32,614 nucleotides of DNA from the NCBI RefSeq assembly GCF_006385675.1, contig NZ_VFRR01000038.1, positions 1-32,614 of the forward strand, read 5' to 3'. The notes below the pieces were generated by a model. It made no database searches, had not been told where the DNA came from, and saw nothing but the letters and a program-made list of their open reading frames with translations. Shown in pieces: positions 15,072-23,604 of the stretch. The position numbers and the translations under genes were made by a program. Source of the stretch: Maribrevibacterium harenarium (GTDB lineage: Bacteria; Pseudomonadota; Gammaproteobacteria; Pseudomonadales; Marinomonadaceae). Within the stretch, counting starts at the first letter, position 1. Each line of letters opens with the position of its first letter.

Positions 15072-16031
15072 TTACTCCGTTAGCGGCGGGCAATGACGTA
15101 CCCGAGCCTCTAAGATACGTTGAAACTCTTCTGGATCATGTTGCTGAGCCAAGCGCTCTGGATCATGTTTTGCCCCATGCCAAGCTTCCAAACGTGATAG
15201 CCAGAAGCGCAATGCTGCGATTTTAAGCATATGCGGCCACGCCTCGATTTCCGCTGCATTTGGGCTACGCTCGTGAATGTACTCCCGTACCAAAGCGTGA
15301 TACTTATCCATATCCAACTCACCGGTGGTGATATCGGAACACCAGTCATTTACCACAATCGCCAAGTCGTACATCAACCAAGAGTAACAGGCATTATAGA
15401 AGTCGATGATGGCAGACAGCTTATCCCCTTCGAATAGGGTGTTGTTGTAAAACAAATCCCCATGCACCGTGCCTTTGGGCAGTTGTTCATCTTTGTCGGC
15501 AATAAAAGCATCGAAGGCTTCCACTTGCTCTAACAGCAACTGGGCTTGGTCAAGTTCCAATTCCGGCGCAATCGCCTGAGACGTAGTACGCCACCATTTA
15601 ATCCCCCGATGACTAGGGCGGTGATTCGCAAAGTCCATACCTGCCACATGTAAACGGGCTAACTCTTTCCCCATCAAGGCGCAGTTTTCTACCGTTGTGC
15701 TCTCTAAGGTGGAACCGGGGAAACAATCCACAATGATCGCTGGGCGGTCTTTCACCGTACGTAAACGCTCACCATGGTTGTCCATCAGTGCCGCCGGCAC
15801 GTTAAAACCTTTATGTTTTAGATGTGCCACCACATCTAAGAAGTAAGGCACTTCCTCGTAGTCAAACTCTTCAAACAAAGTAAGTACATACTTACCAGTG
15901 GTGGTATTGATGAAATAGTTAGTGTTTTCGACACCACCAGAGATGCCCTGAAACGACACCAATTCACCCAAGTAATAATCGGCCACGAGGCCGCGCATGT
16001 CAGAGTCCGAGAGAGAAGTGTAAACAGCCAA
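15072..16031 (-). CDS. thrB: Homoserine kinase, Pseudomonas (APH-fold) type
   Basis: 319 residues. This is the aminoglycoside-phosphotransferase-fold homoserine kinase, not the GHMP-type ThrB of E. coli. It phosphorylates L-homoserine in threonine synthesis in the cytoplasm. Visible elements are GISGGVENTNYFI (ATP loop, about residues 30-42), the nucleotide-binding Lys in GKYVLTLFE, catalytic VHGDLFYNNTLF (around 190-201), and the metal-binding Asp in IIDFYNACYSWLMYDLAI. The length is normal. It is divergent from polA across 174 bases, an association also found in Pseudomonas, and DUF1007 follows directly. No threonine leader or other thr gene is seen. Confidence 0.93.
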   Translation of the reverse strand: MAVYTSLSDSDMRGLVADYYLGELVSFQGISGGVENTNYFINTTTGKYVLTLFEEFDYEEVPYFLDVVAHLKHKGFNVPAALMDNHGERLRTVKDRPAIIVDCFPGSTLESTTVENCALMGKELARLHVAGMDFANHRPSHRGIKWWRTTSQAIAPELELDQAQLLLEQVEAFDAFIADKDEQLPKGTVHGDLFYNNTLFEGDKLSAIIDFYNACYSWLMYDLAIVVNDWCSDITTGELDMDKYHALVREYIHERSPNAAEIEAWPHMLKIAALRFWLSRLEAWHGAKHDPERLAQQHDPEEFQRILEARVRHCPPLTE

Positions 16032-16205
16032 AATGGGTACCTAAAAAAATCTTCCACGTGCAATATTGCGTTAGCCGCTAATGCTCCACAATAAGGGCAG
16101 AAAGGTCAATTGAAGCGCACCAAAAAGGCGGATTATGTTAGTCTTGGCGGCAAAGAAAATTGAATCTGCGCTGAACTCAGCGATTTGTAGACAAAGAGGT
16201 TATCC

Positions 16206-18974
16206 ATGGCGGCTCAAGACGCACTGACACACACTTCCCCAATGGTTCTGGTCGATGGCTCGTCCTACTTGTATCGCGCTTTTCACGCGATTCCACCATT
16301 GACCACCAGCGACGGCCAGCCAACCAACGCCGCCCGGGGAGTGATCAGCATGATCCGCAGCCTAATTGGTCGTTACCCCAATTCCCCCATCGTGGTGATA
16401 TTTGATGCCAAGGGCAAAACCTTCCGCGATGAGATGTACCCAGAATACAAGGCCAACCGCCCTTCCATGCCGGATGATTTACGCCGTCAAATCGAACCGA
16501 TTCACCGCATGATCGAAGCCATGGGCTTGCCATTAGTGATGATTGAAGGCGTGGAAGCCGACGACGTAATTGGCACCATCGCTAAACAAATCGGCGGTGA
16601 AGGCCGTGAAGTTATTGTCTCTACCGGTGACAAGGATATGGCTCAACTCGTCACCGACAAAGTCACCCTAGTCAACACCATGACGGACACCGTCATGGAT
16701 ATTCAAGGGGTGAAAGACAAGTTCGGCATTCCGCCGGAGTTAATCATCGACTACCTCGCACTAATGGGTGACAAGGTAGATAACATCCCCGGTGTTCCGG
16801 GAGTGGGTGAAAAAACCGCATTAGCCATGTTGCAAGGCATCGGTAGCCTAGAAGAAATTTATGCCCGCCTCGACGACATTGCTGCTCTGGGCTTCCGTGG
16901 CTCCAAAACTATGGCAGCGAAAATGGCAGAACATCGCGAGATGGCGGAAATGAGCTACAAGCTAGCCACCATTAAATGTGATGTGGAACTGCCCTTTGAT
17001 CCCCACACGTTGAAAAACGAAGAGATCAATAAAGAAGCCCTACGAGAGTGGTTCACCAAGCTGGAATTCAAAACTTGGCTGCGCGATCTAGATAAAGCAC
17101 CCGCTACTGGCACCGCTGACGATACGGTTGATAACACCGATGAAGAGCCAGTGGCCGCGGCCAATATCGAGGTGGAGTACGATATCGTTCTCGACAAAGA
17201 CAGCTTCAACGCTTGGCTGAAGAAGATTGAGACCGCTGAACTAGTGGCCTTCGACACGGAGACCACTTCCCTAAATTACATGGAAGCCGAACTGGTCGGC
17301 GTAGGCATTTGCGTTGAAATCGGCAAAGCCGCTTACATCCCCGTTGCTCACGATTACGAAGGCGCACCGGAGCAACTCGACCGAGATTGGGTGCTTGCGC
17401 AACTCAAACCATGGCTCGAAAATGCCGACAAGAAAAAGGTCGGTCAGCATCTTAAGTACGATGCCAACGTATTGAACAACTACGGCATCACCCTGCGTGG
17501 CATTGAATTCGACACCATGCTCGAATCCTACGTACTGAACTCCACCGGCACCCGCCACGATATGGACAGCCTTGCCTCGAAATTCCTTGGCCACACCACC
17601 GTGAGCTTTGAGGAAATCGCTGGCAAGGGTGCGAAACAGAAGACCTTCAATCAGATCGAACTTGAACAAGCGGCCTTTTACGCGGCAGAAGATGCCGACA
17701 TTACCCTACGTTTGCACCACGCCATCCTACCAAAGCTGGAAAAAGAGCCTTCGTTGCTCAGTGTACTAAAAGACATCGAATTGCCGTTAGTCCCTGTGTT
17801 AGCGAAGATGGAACAAACCGGCGCACTGATCGATCCAGACCTTTTGCACGCACAAAGCGCCGAAATCGCGGCAAAATTACAGGAAGTGGAAATCAAAGCC
17901 CACGAAGCCGCTGGCCAAGCTTTTAACCTAAGCTCACCGAAACAGCTGCAAGAAATCCTGTTTGAAAAACAAGGCTTGCCGGTGATTAAGAAAACACCAA
18001 AAGGCCAACCGTCCACCGCAGAACCCATCCTACAAGAACTGGCGGAAGACTACGAACTGCCGCGTTTGATTATGGAGCACCGCAGCCTCGCCAAGCTCAA
18101 ATCCACCTACACCGACAAGCTGCCAGAAATGATTCAGAAGACTGGCCGTATTCATACGTCTTACCACCAAGCGGTCACCGCGACCGGGCGTTTGTCTTCG
18201 ACCGATCCGAACTTGCAAAACATCCCGATTCGTACCACTGAAGGTCGCCGTATTCGCCAAGCGTTTATCGCCCCAGAAGGCTACAAGCTGATTGCCGCCG
18301 ACTACTCGCAAATCGAGCTGCGCATCATGGCCCACCTATCACAAGATAAGGGGCTTTTAGACGCCTTCGCCCATGATGTAGACGTGCATAAAGCCACCGC
18401 CGCAGAGGTCTTCGATGTTAGCGTAGACGAAGTGACCAGCGAACAACGCCGCCGTGCCAAAGCCATCAACTTCGGCCTAATCTACGGCATGTCGGCCTTT
18501 GGTCTAGCGAAGCAGCTGGGAATCGGCCGCCCAGAAGCGCAGCAATACGTACAGCGCTACTTTGAACGCTACCCGGGCGTGCGCACCTACATGGACAACA
18601 CCCGTGAAAGCGCTAAAGAAAATGGCTACGTGGAAACCATCTTTGGCCGCCGCTTGTACCTACCCGAGATCAAAGCCCGTAACGCCATGATGCGCCAAGC
18701 AGCTGAACGCACCGCCATCAACGCCCCGATGCAAGGCTCCGCCGCCGACATCATCAAACGCGCCATGATCAACATGCATGAGTGGCTCGCCGAAACCGAC
18801 CTAGACGTGAAAATGATCATGCAAGTACACGATGAACTGATCTTCGAAGTGGCAGAAAAAGACCTAGACGCCGCGCAAGAAAAAATCGTCGAGATTATGC
18901 AGAATAGCAGCAAGATCGACGTGCCTCTATTGGTTGAGGCTGGGGTTGGTAATAACTGGGATGAGGCGCATTAA
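16206..18974 (+). CDS. polA: DNA polymerase I
   Basis: 922 residues, full length with three domains. The 5' nuclease occupies about residues 1-300 ([53 protein letters not shown]). The 3'-5' exonuclease is active-looking, with FDTET at residues 349-353 (Asp350, Glu352), KVGQHLKYD and [11 protein letters not shown]. The polymerase domain has motif A DYSQIELR (699-706), motif [16 protein letters not shown] and motif C VHDE (874-877). It fills gaps in replication and repair and removes RNA primers. GAGG lies 6 bases before the ATG. A terminator follows at 19001-19025. No mutation is evident; it marks conserved backbone. Confidence 0.98.
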   Translation: MAAQDALTHTSPMVLVDGSSYLYRAFHAIPPLTTSDGQPTNAARGVISMIRSLIGRYPNSPIVVIFDAKGKTFRDEMYPEYKANRPSMPDDLRRQIEPIHRMIEAMGLPLVMIEGVEADDVIGTIAKQIGGEGREVIVSTGDKDMAQLVTDKVTLVNTMTDTVMDIQGVKDKFGIPPELIIDYLALMGDKVDNIPGVPGVGEKTALAMLQGIGSLEEIYARLDDIAALGFRGSKTMAAKMAEHREMAEMSYKLATIKCDVELPFDPHTLKNEEINKEALREWFTKLEFKTWLRDLDKAPATGTADDTVDNTDEEPVAAANIEVEYDIVLDKDSFNAWLKKIETAELVAFDTETTSLNYMEAELVGVGICVEIGKAAYIPVAHDYEGAPEQLDRDWVLAQLKPWLENADKKKVGQHLKYDANVLNNYGITLRGIEFDTMLESYVLNSTGTRHDMDSLASKFLGHTTVSFEEIAGKGAKQKTFNQIELEQAAFYAAEDADITLRLHHAILPKLEKEPSLLSVLKDIELPLVPVLAKMEQTGALIDPDLLHAQSAEIAAKLQEVEIKAHEAAGQAFNLSSPKQLQEILFEKQGLPVIKKTPKGQPSTAEPILQELAEDYELPRLIMEHRSLAKLKSTYTDKLPEMIQKTGRIHTSYHQAVTATGRLSSTDPNLQNIPIRTTEGRRIRQAFIAPEGYKLIAADYSQIELRIMAHLSQDKGLLDAFAHDVDVHKATAAEVFDVSVDEVTSEQRRRAKAINFGLIYGMSAFGLAKQLGIGRPEAQQYVQRYFERYPGVRTYMDNTRESAKENGYVETIFGRRLYLPEIKARNAMMRQAAERTAINAPMQGSAADIIKRAMINMHEWLAETDLDVKMIMQVHDELIFEVAEKDLDAAQEKIVEIMQNSSKIDVPLLVEAGVGNNWDEAH

Positions 18975-19000
18975 GCCTCGCTCATAGGGCTGAAACGAAA

Positions 19001-19025
19001 AAAGCCATGCTGTTCGCATGGCTTT
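19001..19025. terminator. Terminator after polA
   Basis: AAAGCCATGC (19001-19010) pairs perfectly with GCATGGCTTT (19016-19025) around TGTTC, 26 bases after the polA stop. It is preceded by an A run and followed by a short T-rich tail, consistent with rho-independent termination. Confidence 0.85.
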
Positions 19026-19129
19026 CTATTTCGTCTGTCTTCGGTGGGCTGCCTAAGAAATAGGCTAATAAGTCAGCCACTAAGTGCTTGCGGATAAATT
19101 ATTTCAATATATTTCAATAAAATAGATGC

Positions 19130-19152
19130 AGTCACTTTTCTCTAGAGTGACT
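19130..19152. repeat. Hairpin in the polA-hipA gap, overlapping a 10-codon ORF
   Basis: AGTCACT (19130-19136) pairs with AGTGACT (19146-19152) around a 9-base loop. On the minus strand a 10-codon frame (19142-19174, MPKEDTNKSL) with GAGGAG 6 bases upstream ends inside this hairpin. The rest of the 18975-19470 gap is AT-rich with no credible gene. Confidence 0.4.
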
Positions 19153-19263
19153 TGTTCGTATCTTCCTTAGGCATACGTTGCTCCTCAATCCGTAAGTGAC
19201 AACCTAAAAAACTATAGGAAAATACTGATTATTTGCCCAGTTATCGATCAGGTGAGTTTCGCT

Positions 19264-19330
19264 TTGTAACTATTTTCTGAGAGAAATAGCCGTTTGTAAT
19301 AAAAATCTTAGCCTTGTAACAATTTTCTGA
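19264..19330. repeat. Direct repeats upstream of the hipA operators
   Basis: TTGTAAC-T-ATTTTCTGA (19264-19280) recurs as TTGTAAC-A-ATTTTCTGA (19314-19330), 16 of 17 identical and 50 bases apart. A more degenerate TTGTAAT copy begins at 19294. The first copy runs into GAGAAATA, resembling a half operator of the downstream set. Confidence 0.5.
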
Positions 19331-19358
19331 CGTCAGCCGACAAATAAAGCAGTTATTA

Positions 19359-19458
19359 TGAGCAATATATTTCTCAAAAATAAGTATTTTAGATTTTTTT
19401 GAGAAATATATTTCCCAAAAAAAGCTAATAAGGCCTAAAATGAGCAAAATACTGCTCA
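19359..19458. promoter_or_regulatory. Three phased operator-like palindromes upstream of hipA
   Basis: TGAGCAATATATTTCTCA (19359-19376), TGAGAAATATATTTCCCA (19400-19417) and TGAGCAAAATACTGCTCA (19441-19458) share the pattern TGAG-N-AA-N-ATA-N-T-N-C-N-CA. Their starts are exactly 41 bases apart, about four helical turns, so all would face the same side of the DNA. The last ends 12 bases before the hipA ATG. The DNA between copies is AT-rich but not repeated, so these are separate sites rather than a simple tandem array. They are the natural binding sites for the HTH protein at 20796. Confidence 0.75.
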
Positions 19459-19470
19459 CTCAGGTGTCTT

Positions 19471-20799
19471 ATGAAATCCCTTACTATCCAAGCACTATTC
19501 GATCAACAGTGGCATGACATCGCTATCGTCAATATTGCTGAGCCGGAGAAAGGCAACGCCAGTCGATGTAGCCTTGGCTATGAGATGGATTACTCCATCG
19601 AATGGCTAGACTACGATGATGAGCATGCTTGTGGGCTGATGCTTCCGGTTCAAGTCATGATTGAACATGAATCGGATCGCTGGTTTGGCTTTTTGGAGGA
19701 TATCGTTCCAGCAGGGGCTGCACGCCGCTACTTGGTGGATGCTTGGGGGTTAGCAGGTCTCTCATCCGGCGAATTGGATTCTGAGCTATTAGAAAAAGGC
19801 ACCATTGCACCGGTCGGGAATTTAAGAGTTAAGGAGTCTTTACCTAAGTTACCAGAAAGTTCGACTCTTCATTTACGTAGGTTTGCTATGAAAGATGTGG
19901 TCGAGCGAGATTCTGACTTTTTAGCTTATGCTCAGGAAATGGGGGCGATCAGTGGTGGTGCGACGGGCGCTGGCGGTGAAGCCCCTAAGTTGTTGTTGCG
20001 TTGCTCTAATAGCGAAGAAGTTTGGATTGATACCTTCCAAGACCAACATACGATTGCCGATGCCCATTACTTGGTGAAATTTCCCAGAGGGAAGCGCCGT
20101 ACACAAGATGATTGCGATATCTTGCGCGCTGAGTACCACTTCTACCAAGAGCTAACTGCCATGGGCTTTAACACCATCAATACGGAAGGCATGTGTCTCA
20201 TCGAAGGGGATCGCTACCCTTCCCTTTGGTTACCTCGCTTTGATACTCATTGGAATGGAAATGCTTGGGAGCGTTATGGTTTGGAGTCGATTTTCTCTGT
20301 GCTGCATAAACCTGCTGGCAGTTATTTAAACCATTTTGAAGTGTTGCGCTCAGTCTGTGCTTTGCTTGCCAAACGCTCTGCGATATTTGACCAGCAGCGT
20401 TTTGTTTGTGAATGGCTGGCTCGCGATTTATTAAACATTGCTTTTGGCAATACTGATAATCATGGCCGCAATACCGCTCTACTAAAACGCCCGAATGATA
20501 TTTGGCTGTCTCCTATCTATGACTTTGCGCCGATGAAAGTTGACCCAGAAGGCGTTACACGTACTACCAAATGGGGCTCACCTTTTGAGGAAGGCGGCGA
20601 ATACCGCTGGCACGACATCACGAAAGAATTAGAAGATCTGTGTCCCAGTGACATTTCATTTTCTACTCTGCAAAACACTGCTCAAAAGCTTGTGGGACTA
20701 CAGGATAGATTAATGGAACGCGGCGTCGCAAAACGTATTTTAAGCGTTATTCAAATCGAATGGTTGGAAACTAAACTGACTCGCTGGGGGCTTTTATGA
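19471..20799 (+). CDS. hipA: HipA-family serine/threonine kinase toxin
   Basis: 442 residues, full HipA length. The N-terminal subdomain (about 1-125) ends with TIAPVGNLRV, a HipA landmark. A glycine-rich loop ISGGATGAGGEAPKLLL (about 160-176) takes the position of the ATP/autophosphorylation loop, longer in Gly than E. coli HipA and more like the YjjJ-type variant. HipA_C follows: LVKFPRG, then the catalytic loop FGNTDNHGRN (Asp329) and metal-binding YDFAP (Asp351). HipA kinases phosphorylate an aminoacyl-tRNA synthetase or similar target and arrest growth. AGGT precedes the ATG. The antitoxin-like gene follows with a 4-base ATGA overlap, the reverse of the usual hipB-hipA order. Codon use and base composition look AT-richer than in polA, consistent with mobility. 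Confidence 0.9.
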   Translation: MKSLTIQALFDQQWHDIAIVNIAEPEKGNASRCSLGYEMDYSIEWLDYDDEHACGLMLPVQVMIEHESDRWFGFLEDIVPAGAARRYLVDAWGLAGLSSGELDSELLEKGTIAPVGNLRVKESLPKLPESSTLHLRRFAMKDVVERDSDFLAYAQEMGAISGGATGAGGEAPKLLLRCSNSEEVWIDTFQDQHTIADAHYLVKFPRGKRRTQDDCDILRAEYHFYQELTAMGFNTINTEGMCLIEGDRYPSLWLPRFDTHWNGNAWERYGLESIFSVLHKPAGSYLNHFEVLRSVCALLAKRSAIFDQQRFVCEWLARDLLNIAFGNTDNHGRNTALLKRPNDIWLSPIYDFAPMKVDPEGVTRTTKWGSPFEEGGEYRWHDITKELEDLCPSDISFSTLQNTAQKLVGLQDRLMERGVAKRILSVIQIEWLETKLTRWGLL

Positions 20800-21095
20800 G
20801 TATGACACCAGCCGAACGACAAGCATTGTTGGTGCAACTACTAAAACAGCATTTATTGGGCGAGATTAGCCAAGGGCAAATGCTTAAAAAGCTACGCAAA
20901 GAGGTCTTAGGTTTTTCTCAAACCCGCTATGCGGAGTTTGTCGGTGTGAGTCGTCGTACGCTAACAGATATAGAGCAAGACAAAGGCAACCAAGCCCAGT
21001 CAATGATTGATACCGTGTTTAAGCCGTTCGGTATTAAGTCTGGTCTGACTCCAATTCACCCACATGTGGCAAAACATATGATGACTGGTGATTGA
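20796..21095 (+). CDS. hipB: HipB-like XRE-family antitoxin and repressor
   Basis: 99 residues. An N-terminal helical segment (about 1-35, ERQALLVQLLKQHLLGEI) precedes a helix-turn-helix of Cro/CI type at about 40-75 (VLGFSQTRYAEFVGVSRRTLTDIEQD, with FVGVSRRTLTDIE as the recognition unit). The C-terminus is short and basic and ends in HVAKHMM. The ATG overlaps the hipA stop, with a second Met two codons on. By analogy with HipB it should neutralise the kinase and repress the operon by binding the three TGAG...CTCA sites upstream. The long N-terminal extension before the HTH is unlike E. coli HipB, so the toxin contact may differ. Confidence 0.85.
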   Translation: MSMTPAERQALLVQLLKQHLLGEISQGQMLKKLRKEVLGFSQTRYAEFVGVSRRTLTDIEQDKGNQAQSMIDTVFKPFGIKSGLTPIHPHVAKHMMTGD

Positions 21096-21109
21096 AACAA
21101 TTGGGAGCC

Positions 21110-21135
21110 GAGATCTTCCCTCAGGGGCAGATCTC
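21110..21135. terminator. Inverted repeat after hipB
   Basis: GAGATCT (21110-21116) pairs with AGATCTC (21129-21135), with an inner CCC/GGG that strengthens the stem. It lies 15 bases after hipB and 30 before the convergent nat stop, a suitable place for a shared terminator, though no T tract is evident. Confidence 0.45.
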
Positions 21136-21164
21136 TTCCATATGGCCTTCGCCAGCTTGTTGGT

Positions 21165-21977
21165 CTACGAATTCGCTTTTTCGACAATCCTTTCCAGCAA
21201 CGGCATCCAGTCACTTTCGACCTTAAGCCCGAAACATTCCTCTAACGCATCGGCTAGTTGCTCTGGGTTCAATTCTCGTCGCTCTGGGACGCCGTTGCGC
21301 GGGCGAATTGTTAGGCGGTTGTTCAGCAGTGCATAGCGAGTGTCTGGTGTTGCTCGCGCCATCATTAGGTTGTGGCGGAATTTGGAGTTTGGGCTGGCGG
21401 AGGTAAACCAGTTGGCCACTTCCATATCAATCGGTTCCTGAGGTTGACTGCCGATGTTGTATAGGTCTTCCCATTGTCCCTGTATGTTTACTTGTAACAT
21501 CCAGCCGTGATCGTGCGTCTTAAAGCGAAATGCTTCGTGTTTGCCCTGTTGTTCCTGCTCGGTTTCCAACCGTAGTGGATCGGTCAGGACGAGACCACCA
21601 TAGCCCACATCGGCCAACCACCATTCGCCGTCGATTCGCACTTTTAGCACCTGATGGGTTCGTGGGCCAAGTGGGGTGTCGTCCGGGTGGCGCCAAACGG
21701 TACGCGCCATTAAGGATTCGGCCTCAAACCCGAGTTGCTTGAGCACTTCCAGAAACAAGGCATTCTGTTCAAAACAGTAACCACCGCGACGGTCATCGAT
21801 GAGTTTTTGCTGGATGTTATCAAGATCTAGACTAATGCCACGATCAAGCAAGACATCAATATTCTCAAAGGGGATATAAGCCGGATGCAAGGCGTGGATG
21901 GCTTGCAGGGTGGACAGCTCCGGCGTCGTAGGTCCCTGATAGTGGATGCGGTCAAAGTAGTTTTGCAGATGAATCAT
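21165..21977 (-). CDS. Arylamine N-acetyltransferase
   Basis: 270 residues, the usual size of bacterial NAT, a cytoplasmic enzyme moving acetyl from acetyl-CoA to arylamines and hydrazines. The catalytic triad is visible: Cys68 in RGGYCFEQN, His108 in PRTHQVL and Asp123 in LADVGYGG. The N-terminal FDRI.Y.G and HPAYIPFENID (about residues 31-41) are also typical. AGGA lies about 7 bases before the ATG. It is converged on by hipB and followed by nothing on its strand within this segment, so it is probably monocistronic. Natural substrate cannot be inferred. Confidence 0.93.
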   Translation of the reverse strand: MIHLQNYFDRIHYQGPTTPELSTLQAIHALHPAYIPFENIDVLLDRGISLDLDNIQQKLIDDRRGGYCFEQNALFLEVLKQLGFEAESLMARTVWRHPDDTPLGPRTHQVLKVRIDGEWWLADVGYGGLVLTDPLRLETEQEQQGKHEAFRFKTHDHGWMLQVNIQGQWEDLYNIGSQPQEPIDMEVANWFTSASPNSKFRHNLMMARATPDTRYALLNNRLTIRPRNGVPERRELNPEQLADALEECFGLKVESDWMPLLERIVEKANS

Positions 21978-22094
21978 GTGTCATTCCTGTTGATCAGCAA
22001 GAAGCTGTCGTTACGAGTCTACCGTCATATTATTTGGAATCGGCACACTGAACAATTCAAAACAGGTGAAAAATGGATTCTGCTAGCTCGGCGT

Positions 22095-23414
22095 TTACCG
22101 AGCTTGCTTAGCGTTATCGCCTTGGGGTTTTCTTCGACGAGGTGTTTTTCGCGGTTCGGTAGCCACTAACTTAGCTGGGGCCTGAGTCGCTTTAGACGTT
22201 TGCTCGGTCTTGGGTTTCTTTGGCTTTTTCGGTTTCTTGGGTTTGATTGGCCGAGTATCGAGTTTGGATTCCGGCAAACGCTTTTCTGGTGGGAAGGCCG
22301 GCTCGACTTGACGCTCGATCAGTTCACCAATCACACGCTCGATAGCGAACAGTTCGCTGATGTCTTCTTCGGTAACAAAGGAGACAGCATGACCGGTTTC
22401 CCCGGCACGTCCGGTACGGCCAATGCGGTGTACGTAGTCTTCCGGCACTTTGGGCAGGTCAAAGTTCACCACATAGGGCAACTGGCTGATATCGATACCA
22501 CGGGCAGCAATGTCGGTTGCTACCAAGACTTGTACAGAGCCTGCCTTGAAATCCGCTAGGGCTTTGGTACGGGCGTTTTGACTTTTGTCCCCATGGATCG
22601 CCGCGGCGCTGATGTCTTTGGCCGATAGCATTTTAGCAATTCGGTTAGCGCCATGTTTGGTTTTAGAAAAAACCAACACCTGGCGCCAGCCTTCTTGTTT
22701 GATCAAGTGAATCAAGAGCTTGGTTTTGTTTGGCTTGTCCACTTCAAACACAGTGTGGCTGATGGTCGGCGCTTTGGTGTTTGCTGGTGAAACGGACACC
22801 TCTTGCGGCGCGTGCACAAAGCGTTCTGCCAGTTCTTTAATAGGGTTGGAAAAGGTAGCGGAGAACAGCAGTGTCTGACGTTGTTTCGGAATCAAAGCCA
22901 CGATCTTTTTCAAGTCGTGGATAAAGCCCATATCCAACATGCGGTCGGCTTCGTCCAATACGAGGATTTCCAGACGATCCAACTTAAGGGCATTTTGCTG
23001 ATACAAATCCAACAAACGTCCAGGTGTAGCAACCAGCACATCGGCACCACCACGCAGTTTTTGCATCTGGGGGTTAATCTTTACACCACCATAAACCACG
23101 GTGCTTTTGATCGGCAAATGCTTGCTGTATAGGGCCACGTTGTCGGCGACCTGTTGTGCCAATTCACGGGTAGGCGTGAGCACCAATGCCCGCACGCTGT
23201 TGTTACGCGCCCCTTGGCCCTTTAATAAGTTTTGCAGCATGGGCAAGGTAAAGCCTGCCGTTTTGCCCGTCCCGGTTTGTGCCGCCGCCATCAAATCCTG
23301 ACCGGACAACACCACTGGGATGGCTTGTTGTTGAATCGGGCTAGGTGTGGTGTACCCTTTCTCTTTTAGGGCTTTTAGGATACGCGGGTCTAATCCAAGG
23401 GACTCAAAATTCAT
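22095..23414 (-). CDS. rhlE: DEAD-box RNA helicase, RhlE-like
   Basis: About 439 residues from the ATG at 23414; the open frame reaches a TTG at 23426 that has no ribosome-binding site. All helicase motifs are present in order: Q motif ([14 protein letters not shown]), [29 protein letters not shown] in [16 protein letters not shown] in [18 protein letters not shown] and [10 protein letters not shown]. RhlE-type features are [16 protein letters not shown] at the start and the C-terminal basic extension (Lys/Pro repeats [12 protein letters not shown], then PRRRKP), which increases RNA binding. Likely role: ribosome assembly or RNA unwinding in the cold. A structured intergenic segment separates it from the divergent DMT gene. 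Confidence 0.92.
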   Translation of the reverse strand: MNFESLGLDPRILKALKEKGYTTPSPIQQQAIPVVLSGQDLMAAAQTGTGKTAGFTLPMLQNLLKGQGARNNSVRALVLTPTRELAQQVADNVALYSKHLPIKSTVVYGGVKINPQMQKLRGGADVLVATPGRLLDLYQQNALKLDRLEILVLDEADRMLDMGFIHDLKKIVALIPKQRQTLLFSATFSNPIKELAERFVHAPQEVSVSPANTKAPTISHTVFEVDKPNKTKLLIHLIKQEGWRQVLVFSKTKHGANRIAKMLSAKDISAAAIHGDKSQNARTKALADFKAGSVQVLVATDIAARGIDISQLPYVVNFDLPKVPEDYVHRIGRTGRAGETGHAVSFVTEEDISELFAIERVIGELIERQVEPAFPPEKRLPESKLDTRPIKPKKPKKPKKPKTEQTSKATQAPAKLVATEPRKTPRRRKPQGDNAKQAR

Positions 23415-23438
23415 TAGGTTACTCAATTGATCATAGGA

Positions 23439-23537
23439 AGGCGCGAAGCCTACCCTTTGTCGGCGACATTTGCGAGGAATAAGCGCCAGCCAATGGAAGT
23501 ATTACTTCCAAGAATGGGTGACATTCTAATTATTCCT
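23439..23537. repeat. Hairpin-rich intergenic segment, possible dispersed repeat
   Basis: Consecutive small stems: AGGC/GCCT (23439-23451), TGTC-GGC-GACA (23458-23468), the perfect TGGAAGTA-T-TACTTCCA (23494-23510), and AGGAATAA (23475-23482) pairing with TTATTCCT (23530-23537) to enclose it. The gap between rhlE and the divergent DMT gene is 190 bases, with this segment in the middle. The arrangement recalls an ERIC-like dispersed element or a structured leader; no known family was matched. Confidence 0.5.
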
Positions 23538-23604
23538 TTTACAAATAGGAGCCTCCGGCCCATGCTAGCGCCCTTATTTTATCGCAGTCGGAGTAAAGGT
23601 TGTT

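Noticed and set aside
19359..19458. Replication-origin iterons or a CRISPR-like array
   Set aside because: Only three short palindromic units with 23-base AT-rich gaps, next to an HTH-encoding module; no replication gene, cas genes or repeat-spacer lengths to match.
19241..19459. 72-residue minus-strand frame upstream of hipA
   Set aside because: It overlies all three operator palindromes, is low complexity, and begins at a GTG without ribosome-binding site.
23439..23537. Guanidine-type (mini-ykkC) riboswitch ahead of a DMT exporter
   Set aside because: The twin hairpins with ACGR loops required for that class are missing.
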